64,000 nucleotides of DNA from Pseudarthrobacter sp. NamE5 (lineage in GTDB: Bacteria > Actinomycetota > Actinomycetes > Actinomycetales > Micrococcaceae). The position numbers and the translations under genes are program-made. This document shows, piece by piece, positions 17,949 through 26,000 of this stretch. The notes beneath the pieces are model-generated. The model was not told where the DNA came from. It ran no database searches and saw nothing but the letters and a program-made list of their open reading frames with translations. The DNA lies in the NCBI RefSeq assembly GCF_005796225.1, contig NZ_VAHO01000009.1:100935-164934 (forward strand). The letters are read 5' to 3'. How positions within the stretch are numbered: position 1 is the first letter of the stretch; each line of letters begins with the position of its first letter.

Positions 17949-18833
17949 ATGGTTTTCTTTCACAAGCAGGAACTGCAGTACAAAGCCACCCCGGACAAGC
18001 CGGACGCCGTTTACGCCCGCAAGCTGCAGGAGGTGCTCGGCGGCCAGTACGGCGAGATCACCGTGGCCATGCAGTACTCCTTCCAGGCCTGGAACGCCCA
18101 CATGCCCGGCAAGTACCGGGACATGCTCTTCGGCATCGGCGCGGAGGAATTCGGCCATGTGGAGATGCTGGCCACCATGATCGCCCAGCTGCTGGAGAAG
18201 GCTCCGCTCGGCATCACTGAGGACGCCGTCCAGTCCGATCCCACCGTGGCGGCCATCGTGGGCGGGACCGATGTCCAGTCGGCCATCGTGGCAGGCGCCG
18301 GTGTCCGCCCGGTGGACAGCAACGGCAACCCCTGGCAGGGCAGTTACGTTACGGCCAGCGGCAACATGCTGGCCGATTTCTGGGCCAATGCCAACGCGGA
18401 GATGCAGGGCCGGCTGCAGGTGGCCCGGCTCTATCACATGACCGATGACCACGGCATCCGGGACATGCTTTCCTTCCTGCTTGCCAGGGACACCATGCAC
18501 CAGAACCAGTGGATCGCCGCGGCCAAGGAACTTCAGGAGGAGGGCAAGGAGAACTTCCCGGTTCCCAGCAACTTCCCGCTCAATAAGGAGATGCGGGACG
18601 TCGCCTACCAGTACCGGAACTTCTCCGACGGCCAGGCTGCCGCGGAAGGCTCCTGGGCGAAGGGCCCCACCCCGGACGGGCTGGGCGAATTCAGCTACGT
18701 TGCAGAGCCGGACTCCACCGTGCCCATGCCGCCGCCCACGCACCCCGACTCACGCTTCTACGGCACCACCGAACTGCCGAACACCATGGAGAAAGCAGCC
18801 GGCACCATCCAGGACAAGCTGCACAAGGAATAG
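17949..18833 (+). CDS. manganese catalase family protein
   Basis: 294 aa, the usual non-haem Mn-catalase length. The di-manganese ferritin-like core shows QYGEITVAMQYSFQAWNA, AEEFGHVEMLATMIAQLLE and FLLARDTMHQNQWIAAAKEL with the expected Glu/His ligands. It would convert hydrogen peroxide to water and oxygen in the cytosol. The C-terminal ~60 residues are a Pro-rich tail. Three hairpins follow the stop. Confidence 0.93.
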   Translation: MVFFHKQELQYKATPDKPDAVYARKLQEVLGGQYGEITVAMQYSFQAWNAHMPGKYRDMLFGIGAEEFGHVEMLATMIAQLLEKAPLGITEDAVQSDPTVAAIVGGTDVQSAIVAGAGVRPVDSNGNPWQGSYVTASGNMLADFWANANAEMQGRLQVARLYHMTDDHGIRDMLSFLLARDTMHQNQWIAAAKELQEEGKENFPVPSNFPLNKEMRDVAYQYRNFSDGQAAAEGSWAKGPTPDGLGEFSYVAEPDSTVPMPPPTHPDSRFYGTTELPNTMEKAAGTIQDKLHKE

Positions 18834-18865
18834 CTTCAGGACGCGCAACGCGTCTACGACCCGCT

Positions 18866-18907
18866 AAAGCGCTGGCGCTGCCGGAATTCCGGCAGCGCCA
18901 GCGCTTT
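18866..18907. terminator. perfect 42-bp palindrome after Mn-catalase
   Basis: AAAGCGCTGGCGCTGCCGG and its exact complement flank AATT, and the right arm ends in TTTT. This is a very strong rho-independent-type terminator for the catalase gene. Confidence 0.88.
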
Positions 18908-18923
18908 TGTGCGTCGGGATGCA

Positions 18924-18942
18924 TGTCCTGCGTCGCAGGACA
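18924..18942. repeat. short inverted repeat in the catalase-ctaD gap
   Basis: TGTCCTGC and GCAGGACA flank GTC. It is the middle of three successive hairpins between the convergent catalase and ctaD genes and has no T-run of its own. Confidence 0.6.
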
Positions 18943-18952
18943 GTGCGCCGGG

Positions 18953-19004
18953 GGAGATGACGACGACGGCCCCCGCCTAAGTGGGGCCCGTCGTCGTAAT
19001 CTCC
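18953..19004. terminator. hairpin downstream of ctaD
   Basis: Nested arms GGAGAT, ACGACGACGG and CCCC pair with GGGG, CCGTCGTCGT and ATCTCC around an eight-base loop. It ends 11 bases from the ctaD stop on the opposite strand and probably terminates ctaCD. Confidence 0.75.
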
Positions 19005-19015
19005 TCCTTGGAGCG

Positions 19016-20767
19016 CTACTCGTTTGGGTTCGGGGACCGCACGTCCTTGTCGCCAATGTCCGCGGCACCCAGGACGTCGGCGGCAGGGCCGTGTGCCGCC
19101 GGGTGCATGCGCACGCTTAGCTCCGGGTGGTGCAGGTCCAGGGCGGGACGCTCGGAGCGGATGCGGGGCAGGGAGGTGAAGTTGTGCCGCGGCGGCGGGC
19201 AGGACGTGGCCCACTCAAGCGAGGCGCCGAAGCCCCACGGATCGTCCACGGTCACCTTCTTGCCCTTCCGCCACGTGATGTACACGTTCCACCAGAACGG
19301 GATCAGCGAGGCGCCCAGGAGGAATGAGCCGATGGTGGAGAACTGGTTCATCGCCGTGAAGTTGTCCTCCGGCATGTAGTCGGCGTACCGGCGGGGCATG
19401 CCCAAAACACCCAGCCAGTGCTGGATCAGGAATGTGGCGTGGAATCCCACAAAGAGCATCCAGAACTGAATTTTGCCCAGGCGCTCATTGAGCATGGTTC
19501 CCGTGAACTTGGGCCACCAGAAGTAGAAGCCGGCGAACATCGCGAACACCACGGTGCCGAACACCACATAGTGGAAGTGCGCCACCACGAAGTAGGAGTC
19601 AGAGACATGGAAGTCAAGCGGCGGCGAGGCCAGGATGATGCCCGTAAGCCCGCCGAAAAGGAACGTCGCCAGGAAGCCAATGCTCCACAGCATCGGCGTC
19701 TCAAAAGTGAGCGAGCCGCGCCACATGGTCCCGATCCAGTTGAAGAACTTCACGCCTGTAGGCACCGCAATGAGCATGGTCATGAAAGCGAAGAAGGGCA
19801 GGAACACCGCCCCGGTGACGTACATGTGGTGGGCCCAGACCGTCACGGAGAGGGCGCCGATGGCGATCGTTGCGTACACGATGCCCTTGTAGCCGAACAG
19901 CGGTTTACGGCTGAACACCGGGAAGATCTCGGACACGATGCCGAAGAACGGCAGCGCGATGATGTACACCTCGGGGTGGCCGAAGAACCAGAACAGGTGC
20001 TGCCAGAGGATAGCACCGCCGTGGGCAGGATCGAAGATGTGCGCCCCGAAGCGCCGGTCGGCACCCAGCGCGAACAGTGCCGCCGCCAGCGGCGGGAAGG
20101 CCATCAGGACCAGGATGCCGGTGATCAGCGTGTTCCACGTGAAGATGGGCATCCGCCACATGGTGAGCCCGGGCGCCCGCATGCAGATGATGGTGGTGAT
20201 GAAGTTGACCGATCCCAAAATCGTTCCGAAGCCGGACAGCGCCAGCCCGAACACCCACAGGTCGCCGCCGATGCCTGGGCTGAAGGTGGTGTTCGACAAC
20301 GGTGTGTAGGCGAACCAGCCAAAGGATGCAGCACCCTGGGGGGTGATGAAACCCGCCGTGGCGATGGTGGAGCCGAAGAGGAAGAACCAGAAGGCCAGGG
20401 CGTTCAGCCGCGGGAAGGCAACGTCAGGTGCACCGATCTGCAGGGGCATGATCACGTTTGCGAACCCGGCGAACAGCGGGGTGGCGAACATCAGCAGCAT
20501 CACGGTGCCGTGCATGGTGAACAGCTGGTTGTACTGCTCCTTGGTCTGCAGGAGCTGCATGCCGGGCTGGAACAGCTCTGCGCGGATCAGCAGCGCCATG
20601 ACGCCGGCCAGGGAGAAGAAGACGAAGGACGAGATCAGGTACATGTACCCGATGGTCTTGTGGTCGGTGGAGGTGATCCAGCTGACCACTATGCTGCCCT
20701 TGGGACGTTTTACGGTCGAAGGCGCGGCCGTATCGGACGTAATGCCGGTGTTCTGCGTGGTGGTCAT
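19016..20767 (-). CDS. ctaD: cytochrome c oxidase subunit I (aa3 type)
   Basis: 583 aa with about 12 membrane helices. [20 protein letters not shown] carries a haem ligand; [20 protein letters not shown] includes the CuB/Tyr cross-link region; [11 protein letters not shown] provides the His-His pair; and [20 protein letters not shown] carries the haem ligands of helix X. It reduces oxygen to water with proton pumping. Its ATG overlaps the last base of the ctaC stop (TAATG). The C-terminal ~40 residues are a Pro-rich cytosolic tail. Confidence 0.95.
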   Translation of the reverse strand: MTTTQNTGITSDTAAPSTVKRPKGSIVVSWITSTDHKTIGYMYLISSFVFFSLAGVMALLIRAELFQPGMQLLQTKEQYNQLFTMHGTVMLLMFATPLFAGFANVIMPLQIGAPDVAFPRLNALAFWFFLFGSTIATAGFITPQGAASFGWFAYTPLSNTTFSPGIGGDLWVFGLALSGFGTILGSVNFITTIICMRAPGLTMWRMPIFTWNTLITGILVLMAFPPLAAALFALGADRRFGAHIFDPAHGGAILWQHLFWFFGHPEVYIIALPFFGIVSEIFPVFSRKPLFGYKGIVYATIAIGALSVTVWAHHMYVTGAVFLPFFAFMTMLIAVPTGVKFFNWIGTMWRGSLTFETPMLWSIGFLATFLFGGLTGIILASPPLDFHVSDSYFVVAHFHYVVFGTVVFAMFAGFYFWWPKFTGTMLNERLGKIQFWMLFVGFHATFLIQHWLGVLGMPRRYADYMPEDNFTAMNQFSTIGSFLLGASLIPFWWNVYITWRKGKKVTVDDPWGFGASLEWATSCPPPRHNFTSLPRIRSERPALDLHHPELSVRMHPAAHGPAADVLGAADIGDKDVRSPNPNE

Positions 20768-21654
20768 TACGGTGCCGTCCTTTCCTGTGCCGGCTCCAGG
20801 AACGGGCGTGCAGGGTTCTTGTCATACTGGTCGCCCAGGATGCCTGTGTTGCCGCGGGCCCGAAGGTCTGCAATGTGGTTGTCGTATTCCTGCTGGGTTA
20901 CCACGCGGACGTTGAAGAGCATCTCCGAATGGTATTCGCCGCACAGCTCCGCACACTTGCCAGTGAAGGTGCCGGTGCGGTTCGGGGTGATGTTGATGTA
21001 GCGGTTGTATTGGTTTTCCCCGGGGTACATGTCGCGTTTCTGCATGAACTCCACCACCCAGAAAGAGTGCTGGACGTCGCGGGAGTTCAGCTGCAGTTCC
21101 ACCGTCCTTCCCACGGGCAGGTACAGGGTGGGCAGCCGGTCCGGCGCGCCAAAATTGCCGTCCAGGTGTGCCTGCACGCCGGGGTCCTCATGGACGTCTT
21201 CCTTGACATAGTTGAAGTCCCAGGACCACTGCTTGCCCCGTACGTCAATGACGACGTCCGGGTCGGGATCCCGGGCGTCAATGGCCCTTTGGTCCCGGTC
21301 AGTGAAGATGAAGAGGACTCCCACGATCATCAGCGGTACGGAAAGGTAGAAGACCTCCAGCGGCAGGTTGTAGCTCATCTGCGCCGGGAAACCGACAGTG
21401 TCCTTCCGGCGGCGGTAGGCCACGATCACCCAGATCATGAGCCCCCACGTGATGATGCCGATGATGACCGCTGCGATCCAGGAGTTGACCCACAGGTCCG
21501 TGATCAGGGGGGTGTGGTCGGTGGTGTCCCGCTCGCCGGGGAGCCAGCCGCGCTGCACCTCTGCGCTGCAGGATGTTGTGGCCAGTAAGAGGCCGAGGGC
21601 GGCGAACGCGGTTGCCCGCCGCCGCCATCTTGGATCGCGTCGAACTGTGGCCAC
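20767..21654 (-). CDS. ctaC: cytochrome c oxidase subunit II
   Basis: 295 aa. A lipoprotein signal ends LATTSC (near residue 29). Two membrane helices follow ([20 protein letters not shown] and [17 protein letters not shown]). The CuA domain has [17 protein letters not shown] and [14 protein letters not shown], holding the CuA Cys, His and Met ligands. It takes electrons from cytochrome c and passes them to subunit I. It is coupled to ctaD; no ctaE, ctaF or qcr genes are adjacent. Confidence 0.94.
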   Translation of the reverse strand: MATVRRDPRWRRRATAFAALGLLLATTSCSAEVQRGWLPGERDTTDHTPLITDLWVNSWIAAVIIGIITWGLMIWVIVAYRRRKDTVGFPAQMSYNLPLEVFYLSVPLMIVGVLFIFTDRDQRAIDARDPDPDVVIDVRGKQWSWDFNYVKEDVHEDPGVQAHLDGNFGAPDRLPTLYLPVGRTVELQLNSRDVQHSFWVVEFMQKRDMYPGENQYNRYINITPNRTGTFTGKCAELCGEYHSEMLFNVRVVTQQEYDNHIADLRARGNTGILGDQYDKNPARPFLEPAQERTAP

Positions 21655-21839
21655 CTAAAAACCCCTCCGGTACGTTCCAGAGGCCCTCTGCATGAGCCCG
21701 CACCTCCGCCGTTGAGCGGGAGGCTTGTCCTGCCACCCTAGCGCGGGCAGGATTCTGACGGAAGGGGACATGCTGCAACAGCAGAAGCTGCAGCTCACAT
21801 GACTTGGAGCAACAAGTCATCCTTGGAAAGGACAGCACG

Positions 21840-22658
21840 ATGCGCGTGGCGGTAGGCCAGTTCAGTGCAGGCACAAATACCCATGAAAATACGACGGCGC
21901 TGGGCCGGATGGTGGAGGCAGCGGCGGCTGCGGGGGCGGAACTGGTGGTCCTTCCCGAGTCCAGCCTGTACGGAACCAGCGAGGGGGCCGGGGCGGTTGC
22001 CGCCGTGGCGGAGGACCTGGACGGCCCGTTCGTGAACGCCGTCGCCGGCTTCGCCGACAGGCATGGAATCGCTGTGGTGGTGGGGACGTATGAGAGGAAC
22101 CCGGACGGTCTGCCGCACAACACCCTTGTGGCGCTGGACAGCAGCGGGGACATCTTGGGCACTTACCGCAAGGTCCACCTCTACGATGCCTTCGGCTACC
22201 GGGAAAGCGAAGGAATAGCTCCCGGCAACCCGGGGGAGCCGTTGGTGTTCAGCCTGGGCGGCTTCGGCTTCGGCGCGTTCACCTGCTATGACCTGCGGTT
22301 CCCTGAAAGTGCCCGTGCAGCCATCGACGCCGGAACCGACGTCCTGCTGGTTCCGGCCATGTGGATCCGCGGCCCGGGCAAGGAGGACCACTGGAGCACG
22401 CTGCTCAAGGCGAGGGCCATCGAGAACACCGCCTACGTTCTGGCTGCCAACCAGACCGGGCCGCTGGCCACCGGGTACTCCATGGCCGTTGACCCTGCCG
22501 GAGTTGTCGTGGCCAATGCCGGAGAGGAGGCGGGACTCATCGTGGCGGACCTGGACCGGGACCGGCTCAACCGCGTGCGCAGGCAGGTGCCGGTACTGGA
22601 CAACCGCCGCTTCGCCGTCGTCCCCCAAGCCCCGGTCCGCTCAGCGGAGTCGGGGTGA
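21840..22658 (+). CDS. carbon-nitrogen (nitrilase-superfamily) hydrolase
   Basis: 272 aa from the ATG that follows GGAAAGGA. The Glu-Lys-Cys triad is visible: Glu in LVVLPESSLYG, Lys in GTYRKVHLYDAFGY and Cys in GAFTCYDLRFPE. This is a cytosolic amidase of the omega-amidase/Nit type; YRKVHLYDAFGYRE is typical of that branch. The exact amide substrate is unknown. It is transcribed divergently from ctaC. Confidence 0.9.
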   Translation: MRVAVGQFSAGTNTHENTTALGRMVEAAAAAGAELVVLPESSLYGTSEGAGAVAAVAEDLDGPFVNAVAGFADRHGIAVVVGTYERNPDGLPHNTLVALDSSGDILGTYRKVHLYDAFGYRESEGIAPGNPGEPLVFSLGGFGFGAFTCYDLRFPESARAAIDAGTDVLLVPAMWIRGPGKEDHWSTLLKARAIENTAYVLAANQTGPLATGYSMAVDPAGVVVANAGEEAGLIVADLDRDRLNRVRRQVPVLDNRRFAVVPQAPVRSAESG

Positions 22659-22878
22659 AAAGCCCGGGTACGTCTCCTCCAGTTGACCCGCTTTCCTGGC
22701 GGATTAGGTATCTCCCCTTCCCCGTACCCTCCAGGAAGCCCCGTAGTCAGGGGGCGGGCCGCAGGGTACGGCACCCGTATTCGGGAGTAGGGTTAAAAGA
22801 GCGATGAGGGTTAGACGGTTCCGGTCGCGTCGCCCTTCAGAGCAAAGTACGGGGCACCAAAGAAGGAACGGGGCCTTG

Positions 22879-23616
22879 ATGGCCAAAGAACATTCCAGGG
22901 AAACAGGCACGGAGGGCCTCAACGAGCTTGTCCTCACCAGCTCCCACGTGGAGGAATTCCTCCAGGAACTTGCAGTCCTCGCTGCGGATCAACTGTTCCT
23001 GCCGGGACACGACGTTTCGTGCTCGGTGACGCTGGTCAGGCACAAGAGGCCGGCCACGGTGGCCAGCAGTGATGCCCGTGCCAGGGCCATGGACGAGGTT
23101 CAGTATCACTTCAATGAAGGGCCTTGCCTGACTGCCCTGGGGGAAGAAGCAACGGTGTACGTACCGGACCTGGAGAGTGAGCAGCGGTGGCGGGATTACC
23201 TCCACGCCGTGGACAAGCGCGAACTCCGGTCCGTCCTGGCCGTTCCGTTCCAAGCCGAGGGCGGGGCCAAGGCTGCACTTAACCTGTACTCCGACCAACC
23301 GGACGGTTTCCCGCCTGAATTCATCGAAAAGGCAGAACAGTTCGCGTGGCAGGCCAGCCGGTCCCTGCGGTTGGCGCTGCGGATAGCCCAGCTGACGGAC
23401 AGCCGGAACGACCTCAGTGCGGCAATGGAATCCCGCACCATCATCGACCTCGCTGCCGGTGCCATCATGGGGCAAAACCACTGCAGCCAGGAAACGGCTA
23501 TGACCATCCTGAAGAGGGCCTCGAGCAGCCGCAACCTCAAACTCCGCGAGGTGGCCGCGACTGTGGTGGCTTCAGTCAGCCAAGACGCCTCAGTCAGCAC
23601 GCACTTCGACGCGTGA
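22879..23616 (+). CDS. GAF-ANTAR domain regulator
   Basis: 245 aa. A GAF domain spans about residues 20-165 (ELAVLAADQLFLPGHDVSCS, EGPCLTALGEEATVYVPDLE, SVLAVPFQAEGGAKAALNLY). The ANTAR domain follows (ESRTIIDLAAGAIMGQNHCS, AMTILKRASSSRNLKLREVA). It would act on RNA as an antiterminator after GAF-ligand binding. GAAGGAA precedes the chosen ATG at a rather long 10 bases; an in-frame ATG at 22804 adds an Arg-rich leader and cannot be excluded. Confidence 0.86.
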   Translation: MAKEHSRETGTEGLNELVLTSSHVEEFLQELAVLAADQLFLPGHDVSCSVTLVRHKRPATVASSDARARAMDEVQYHFNEGPCLTALGEEATVYVPDLESEQRWRDYLHAVDKRELRSVLAVPFQAEGGAKAALNLYSDQPDGFPPEFIEKAEQFAWQASRSLRLALRIAQLTDSRNDLSAAMESRTIIDLAAGAIMGQNHCSQETAMTILKRASSSRNLKLREVAATVVASVSQDASVSTHFDA

Positions 23617-23617
23617 T

Positions 23618-23652
23618 GAACGACGGCGGCCCCACCCGCCGTCGTTCTTTCC
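23618..23652 (+). terminator. terminator after the GAF-ANTAR gene
   Basis: GAACGACGGCGG and CCGCCGTCGTTC pair around CCCCAC, with a short T-rich tail. It overlaps the stop region and lies before the converging operon. Confidence 0.82.
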
Positions 23653-23689
23653 GCTGCTGAGCCACGTGCTTTGGCTTGGGCCGGGCTAC

Positions 23690-24019
23690 CTACGCCGGCG
23701 GTCCGGAGTTACCCTTCTCCCGACTGTCACCAGTTGCCCCGTTAAGCTGGTCCCCATACGGCGCCAACAGCGGCGGTTTGTCATCATTGAATGCCTCAGG
23801 ACTCTCCTCAATCAGCTCGTTGGCGGCCATGGCCAGCAAGTCCCGCTGGCCCGCGGGCAAGGACAGGAGGCCTTCAAGGTAAGCCTGGACCTCATACTCG
23901 CCCGCGCAACCGCCGAGGCTGAAGTAGCGCAGCCAGAGCTCGGCCGCGGTGATGTCCGCCACGGCCAGTGCCTGAACCAGTCTGCTTCGCTGCTCCGGTT
24001 CTTGCGGATCGAAGCCCAC
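23690..24019 (-). CDS. small soluble protein of unknown function, end of ANTAR mini-operon
   Basis: 109 aa from a GTG; AAAGG lies upstream. The sequence is largely helical and acidic (LVQALAVADITAAELWLRYF, EVQAYLEGLLSLPAGQRDLL, AANELIEE) with a disordered C-terminal third. I recognise no family. Only six bases separate it from the bare ANTAR gene, so co-expression is likely. Confidence 0.65.
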   Translation of the reverse strand: MGFDPQEPEQRSRLVQALAVADITAAELWLRYFSLGGCAGEYEVQAYLEGLLSLPAGQRDLLAMAANELIEESPEAFNDDKPPLLAPYGDQLNGATGDSREKGNSGPPA

Positions 24020-24025
24020 GTCCTC

Positions 24026-24265
24026 CTACCTTTCAACAGGCGGCACCTTGGCGATCAGCTGTTGACTGATCCGGACCAAGGCGGCGTCCCGGGCGTCTCT
24101 GACCAGTCGCTGCAGTGCCTGGTCCTGGCTCATCCCGTGGCGCTCCAGCAAAATCCCGCAGGCCCGGTTGACGGTGTCCCTGCTGGCCAGCGTGGCGTTG
24201 GGCTCTTCCGTCATCCGCTGTGGGGTTTCCTTACCTTGGATATGGGCCAGGAGCGTGGCCGCCAT
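24026..24265 (-). CDS. single-domain ANTAR protein
   Basis: 79 aa, almost entirely an ANTAR three-helix domain: SRDTVNRACGILLERHGMSQ, DQALQRLVRDARDAALVRIS. No sensor domain is attached, so it must be controlled by a partner or by expression level. The start is uncertain: this one overlaps the upstream gene by 35 bases, while an ATG at 24214 would give 62 aa; neither has a strong ribosome site. The domain is intact either way. Confidence 0.68.
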   Translation of the reverse strand: MAATLLAHIQGKETPQRMTEEPNATLASRDTVNRACGILLERHGMSQDQALQRLVRDARDAALVRISQQLIAKVPPVER

Positions 24266-24530
24266 CCCGGCTCTGGTCCGGAACTTCCATCTGGAATCCG
24301 CACGCGCACCGCAGTACGCGGGTTGTCAGGTAAACCTTGAGTTCCTCCGGCAGGTTCTTTCCGGTATACACGGCGGAAATGCTGAGTAAGTCAGCTCCGG
24401 CGGGGGTCATCGGCTGCCCGCAGTGCATGTAGTTCCCATCCAAAGCCAGATCGTCGGAACCGGTGCACCGTCCGTTCGGCTTCCTGGCCGCCGGGCTGGC
24501 GCTTGCCGGCCGGCCGTAGTGGAGCGCCAT
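24231..24530 (-). CDS. small Cys-containing (zinc-ribbon-like) protein of unknown function
   Basis: 99 aa. The ATG overlaps the upstream stop as TGATG. The C-terminal half has YMHCGQPM and RVLRCACGFQMEV, a Cys spacing suggesting one zinc site. A second small gene at 37099 encodes the same kind of ending (QCGEEM, YRCACGFSF). The N-terminal third is probably disordered. Function is unknown; the position inside the ANTAR mini-operon suggests a regulatory role. Confidence 0.62.
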   Translation of the reverse strand: MALHYGRPASASPAARKPNGRCTGSDDLALDGNYMHCGQPMTPAGADLLSISAVYTGKNLPEELKVYLTTRVLRCACGFQMEVPDQSRDGGHAPGPYPR

Positions 24531-24787
24531 CACGCGACGGCAGGGTAGCTGCAGAGGATGTAGTTGGCAGCCGCGGGGCCGGTCATCCTCAGCTTGCTGT
24601 CCGCCAGGTCGATGCCGCAGCGGTGCATGCCTGCACGGAACGCCTGGTCTGACTTCGGGTTTAGCCCGTGAAGTTCGGCCCAGCTGACGTACAGGCCGTA
24701 GAGGCAGTCTGGCCCCAAAGCTGCGTCGCTGGTGGGATCAAAAACTGTTGCTTGCTTCAAAAACTGCTGGAAGTGCGAGGTTGCCAT
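24530..24787 (-). CDS. small protein of unknown function, first gene of ANTAR mini-operon
   Basis: 85 aa from ATG 24787; an ATG pair at 24811-24814 would add nine residues. The sequence (ALGPDCLYGLYVSWAELHGL followed by NPKSDQAFRAGMHRCGIDL) has the spacing of a small winged-helix unit like those at the ends of phage-type primases, but that is only pattern similarity. Three genes follow with overlaps or tiny gaps. Confidence 0.6.
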   Translation of the reverse strand: MATSHFQQFLKQATVFDPTSDAALGPDCLYGLYVSWAELHGLNPKSDQAFRAGMHRCGIDLADSKLRMTGPAAANYILCSYPAVA

Positions 24788-24877
24788 GATTGGCCCGTTC
24801 CGCTTCTGCATCATCTGCCGCCGTTTTACTACAGCAGCTGCTCCAGGGGCCTGTGCAGGGGGCCGGGGAGGTTGAAA

Positions 24878-24893
24878 TGTGAATCCCGTTACA
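24878..24893. promoter_or_regulatory. possible CRP-family site before the mini-operon
   Basis: TGTGAATCCCGTTACA fits TGTGA-N6-TCACA with one mismatch. It lies in the 300-base gap between the leftward mini-operon (about 90 bases away) and the rightward phosphodiesterase gene. It is weak on its own, but a cAMP-type phosphodiesterase is next door. Confidence 0.35.
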
Positions 24894-25017
24894 TCTCCGA
24901 GGTTACCTGCCGGGTAGAGGGATGTACAGCGCGGCTGGTCCGGGCCGGGACCGCTGACCTAGCCCAGCAGCACGCTTTCGCAGCGCGTCATCAGGAGGAG
25001 AACTCTTCCCGAGATAT

Positions 25018-25033
25018 GGTAAGCGTGCTTATG
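25018..25033 (+). promoter_or_regulatory. AGTAAG-N4-CTTACT box upstream of the phosphodiesterase/glycopolymer genes
   Basis: GGTAAGCGTGCTTATG keeps the dyad with two changes, and the right half runs into TATGAT. It lies 87 bases before the phosphodiesterase start and could drive that gene and the operon behind it. Confidence 0.52.
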
Positions 25034-25120
25034 ATGTTCCCCTTTAGACGGTATGCAGAGCCCGTCAGTTCGCTTTCCCATGAAGGGCTTCGCCCGGGTG
25101 GGAACTGCTGAAAGGTTGCC

Positions 25121-25969
25121 ATGCAGCTTGTCAAGGCGGAGTATCCCACCCCGGACCACGTCCTGGTTCACATCAGTGATCCCCACTTTGTTGCCGAGGG
25201 GCTGCTGTACGGGGAGACGGATCCCCAGGTGGGCCTGGTGGAAGTACTGGACTCCATCGAGGCGAGCGGCATTGGGCCCGAGGCAATCATTCTCTCCGGT
25301 GACCTGACGGACAAGGGCAGTGCCGAGGCGTACCGGAAGCTGCGCACCCTGGGCGATGCTTATGCGAAGCGGATGGGCACGCAGATCATTTGGGCCATGG
25401 GCAACCACGACGAACGTGGCAACTTCCAGAGCGTGCTGCTCGAGGAGGAGCCGCGGCCGGAGCCGGTGGACCGGCGCTATGACCTGGGCGGTCTCAGGGT
25501 ACTGGTGCTGGACTCGTCTGTCCCCGGCCACCACCACGGCGGCCTCACTGAGGACCCGCCCGTGCCTCCGGTACAGGACCTCGCAGTGCTGTCCGAGCTG
25601 CGGGACCAGGAGGCCCTGGCGCAGGTGCTGGAGGGCAGCGACGTGATCGGCATCCTGTCCGGCCACACGCACTGCACCGTCTTCTCCACCTTCGCCAGGA
25701 TCCCGGTGTCCGTGGCGTCGGCCACCAGCTACACCCAGGACCTGGCGCTGCCCCCGGCCGCGATGCAGGGCAGGGACGGCGCCCGCTCCTTCAACCTGGT
25801 CCGGATCCATAACCGCACCTTCGTCACTGCAGTGGTCCCGGTAGGGGCGTACGCCGCCTTCGGGAAGCGCATCACCGCGGAAGAGGCCCGGCGCCGGCTC
25901 AGGTCCGCCGTCGAGATACCAGAAAGAGGAAGCAACCAGACAGGAGGCGCCCTCAGCGGCCGCAGGTAG
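25121..25969 (+). CDS. metallophosphoesterase, CpdA-like 3',5'-cyclic nucleotide phosphodiesterase
   Basis: 282 aa. The calcineurin-like motif set is complete: VHISDPHFVAEG (D-x-H), ILSGDLTDKG (GDxxD-like), WAMGNHDERG (GNHD/E) and LSGHTHCTVF (GHxH), giving the two-metal site. The order and length resemble CpdA-type cyclic-AMP phosphodiesterases. The next gene starts 31 bases on, so it may share a transcript with the glycopolymer operon. The substrate is not proven by sequence; other phosphodiesters are possible. Confidence 0.84.
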   Translation: MQLVKAEYPTPDHVLVHISDPHFVAEGLLYGETDPQVGLVEVLDSIEASGIGPEAIILSGDLTDKGSAEAYRKLRTLGDAYAKRMGTQIIWAMGNHDERGNFQSVLLEEEPRPEPVDRRYDLGGLRVLVLDSSVPGHHHGGLTEDPPVPPVQDLAVLSELRDQEALAQVLEGSDVIGILSGHTHCTVFSTFARIPVSVASATSYTQDLALPPAAMQGRDGARSFNLVRIHNRTFVTAVVPVGAYAAFGKRITAEEARRRLRSAVEIPERGSNQTGGALSGRR

Positions 25970-26000
25970 CGGCAAATCACCAGCAACGAAAGGACAAATC

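Noticed and set aside
19418..21001. 527-aa plus-strand open frame over ctaCD
   Set aside because: A shadow of the oxidase genes: Glu/Gln/His-rich, no domain and no ribosome site.
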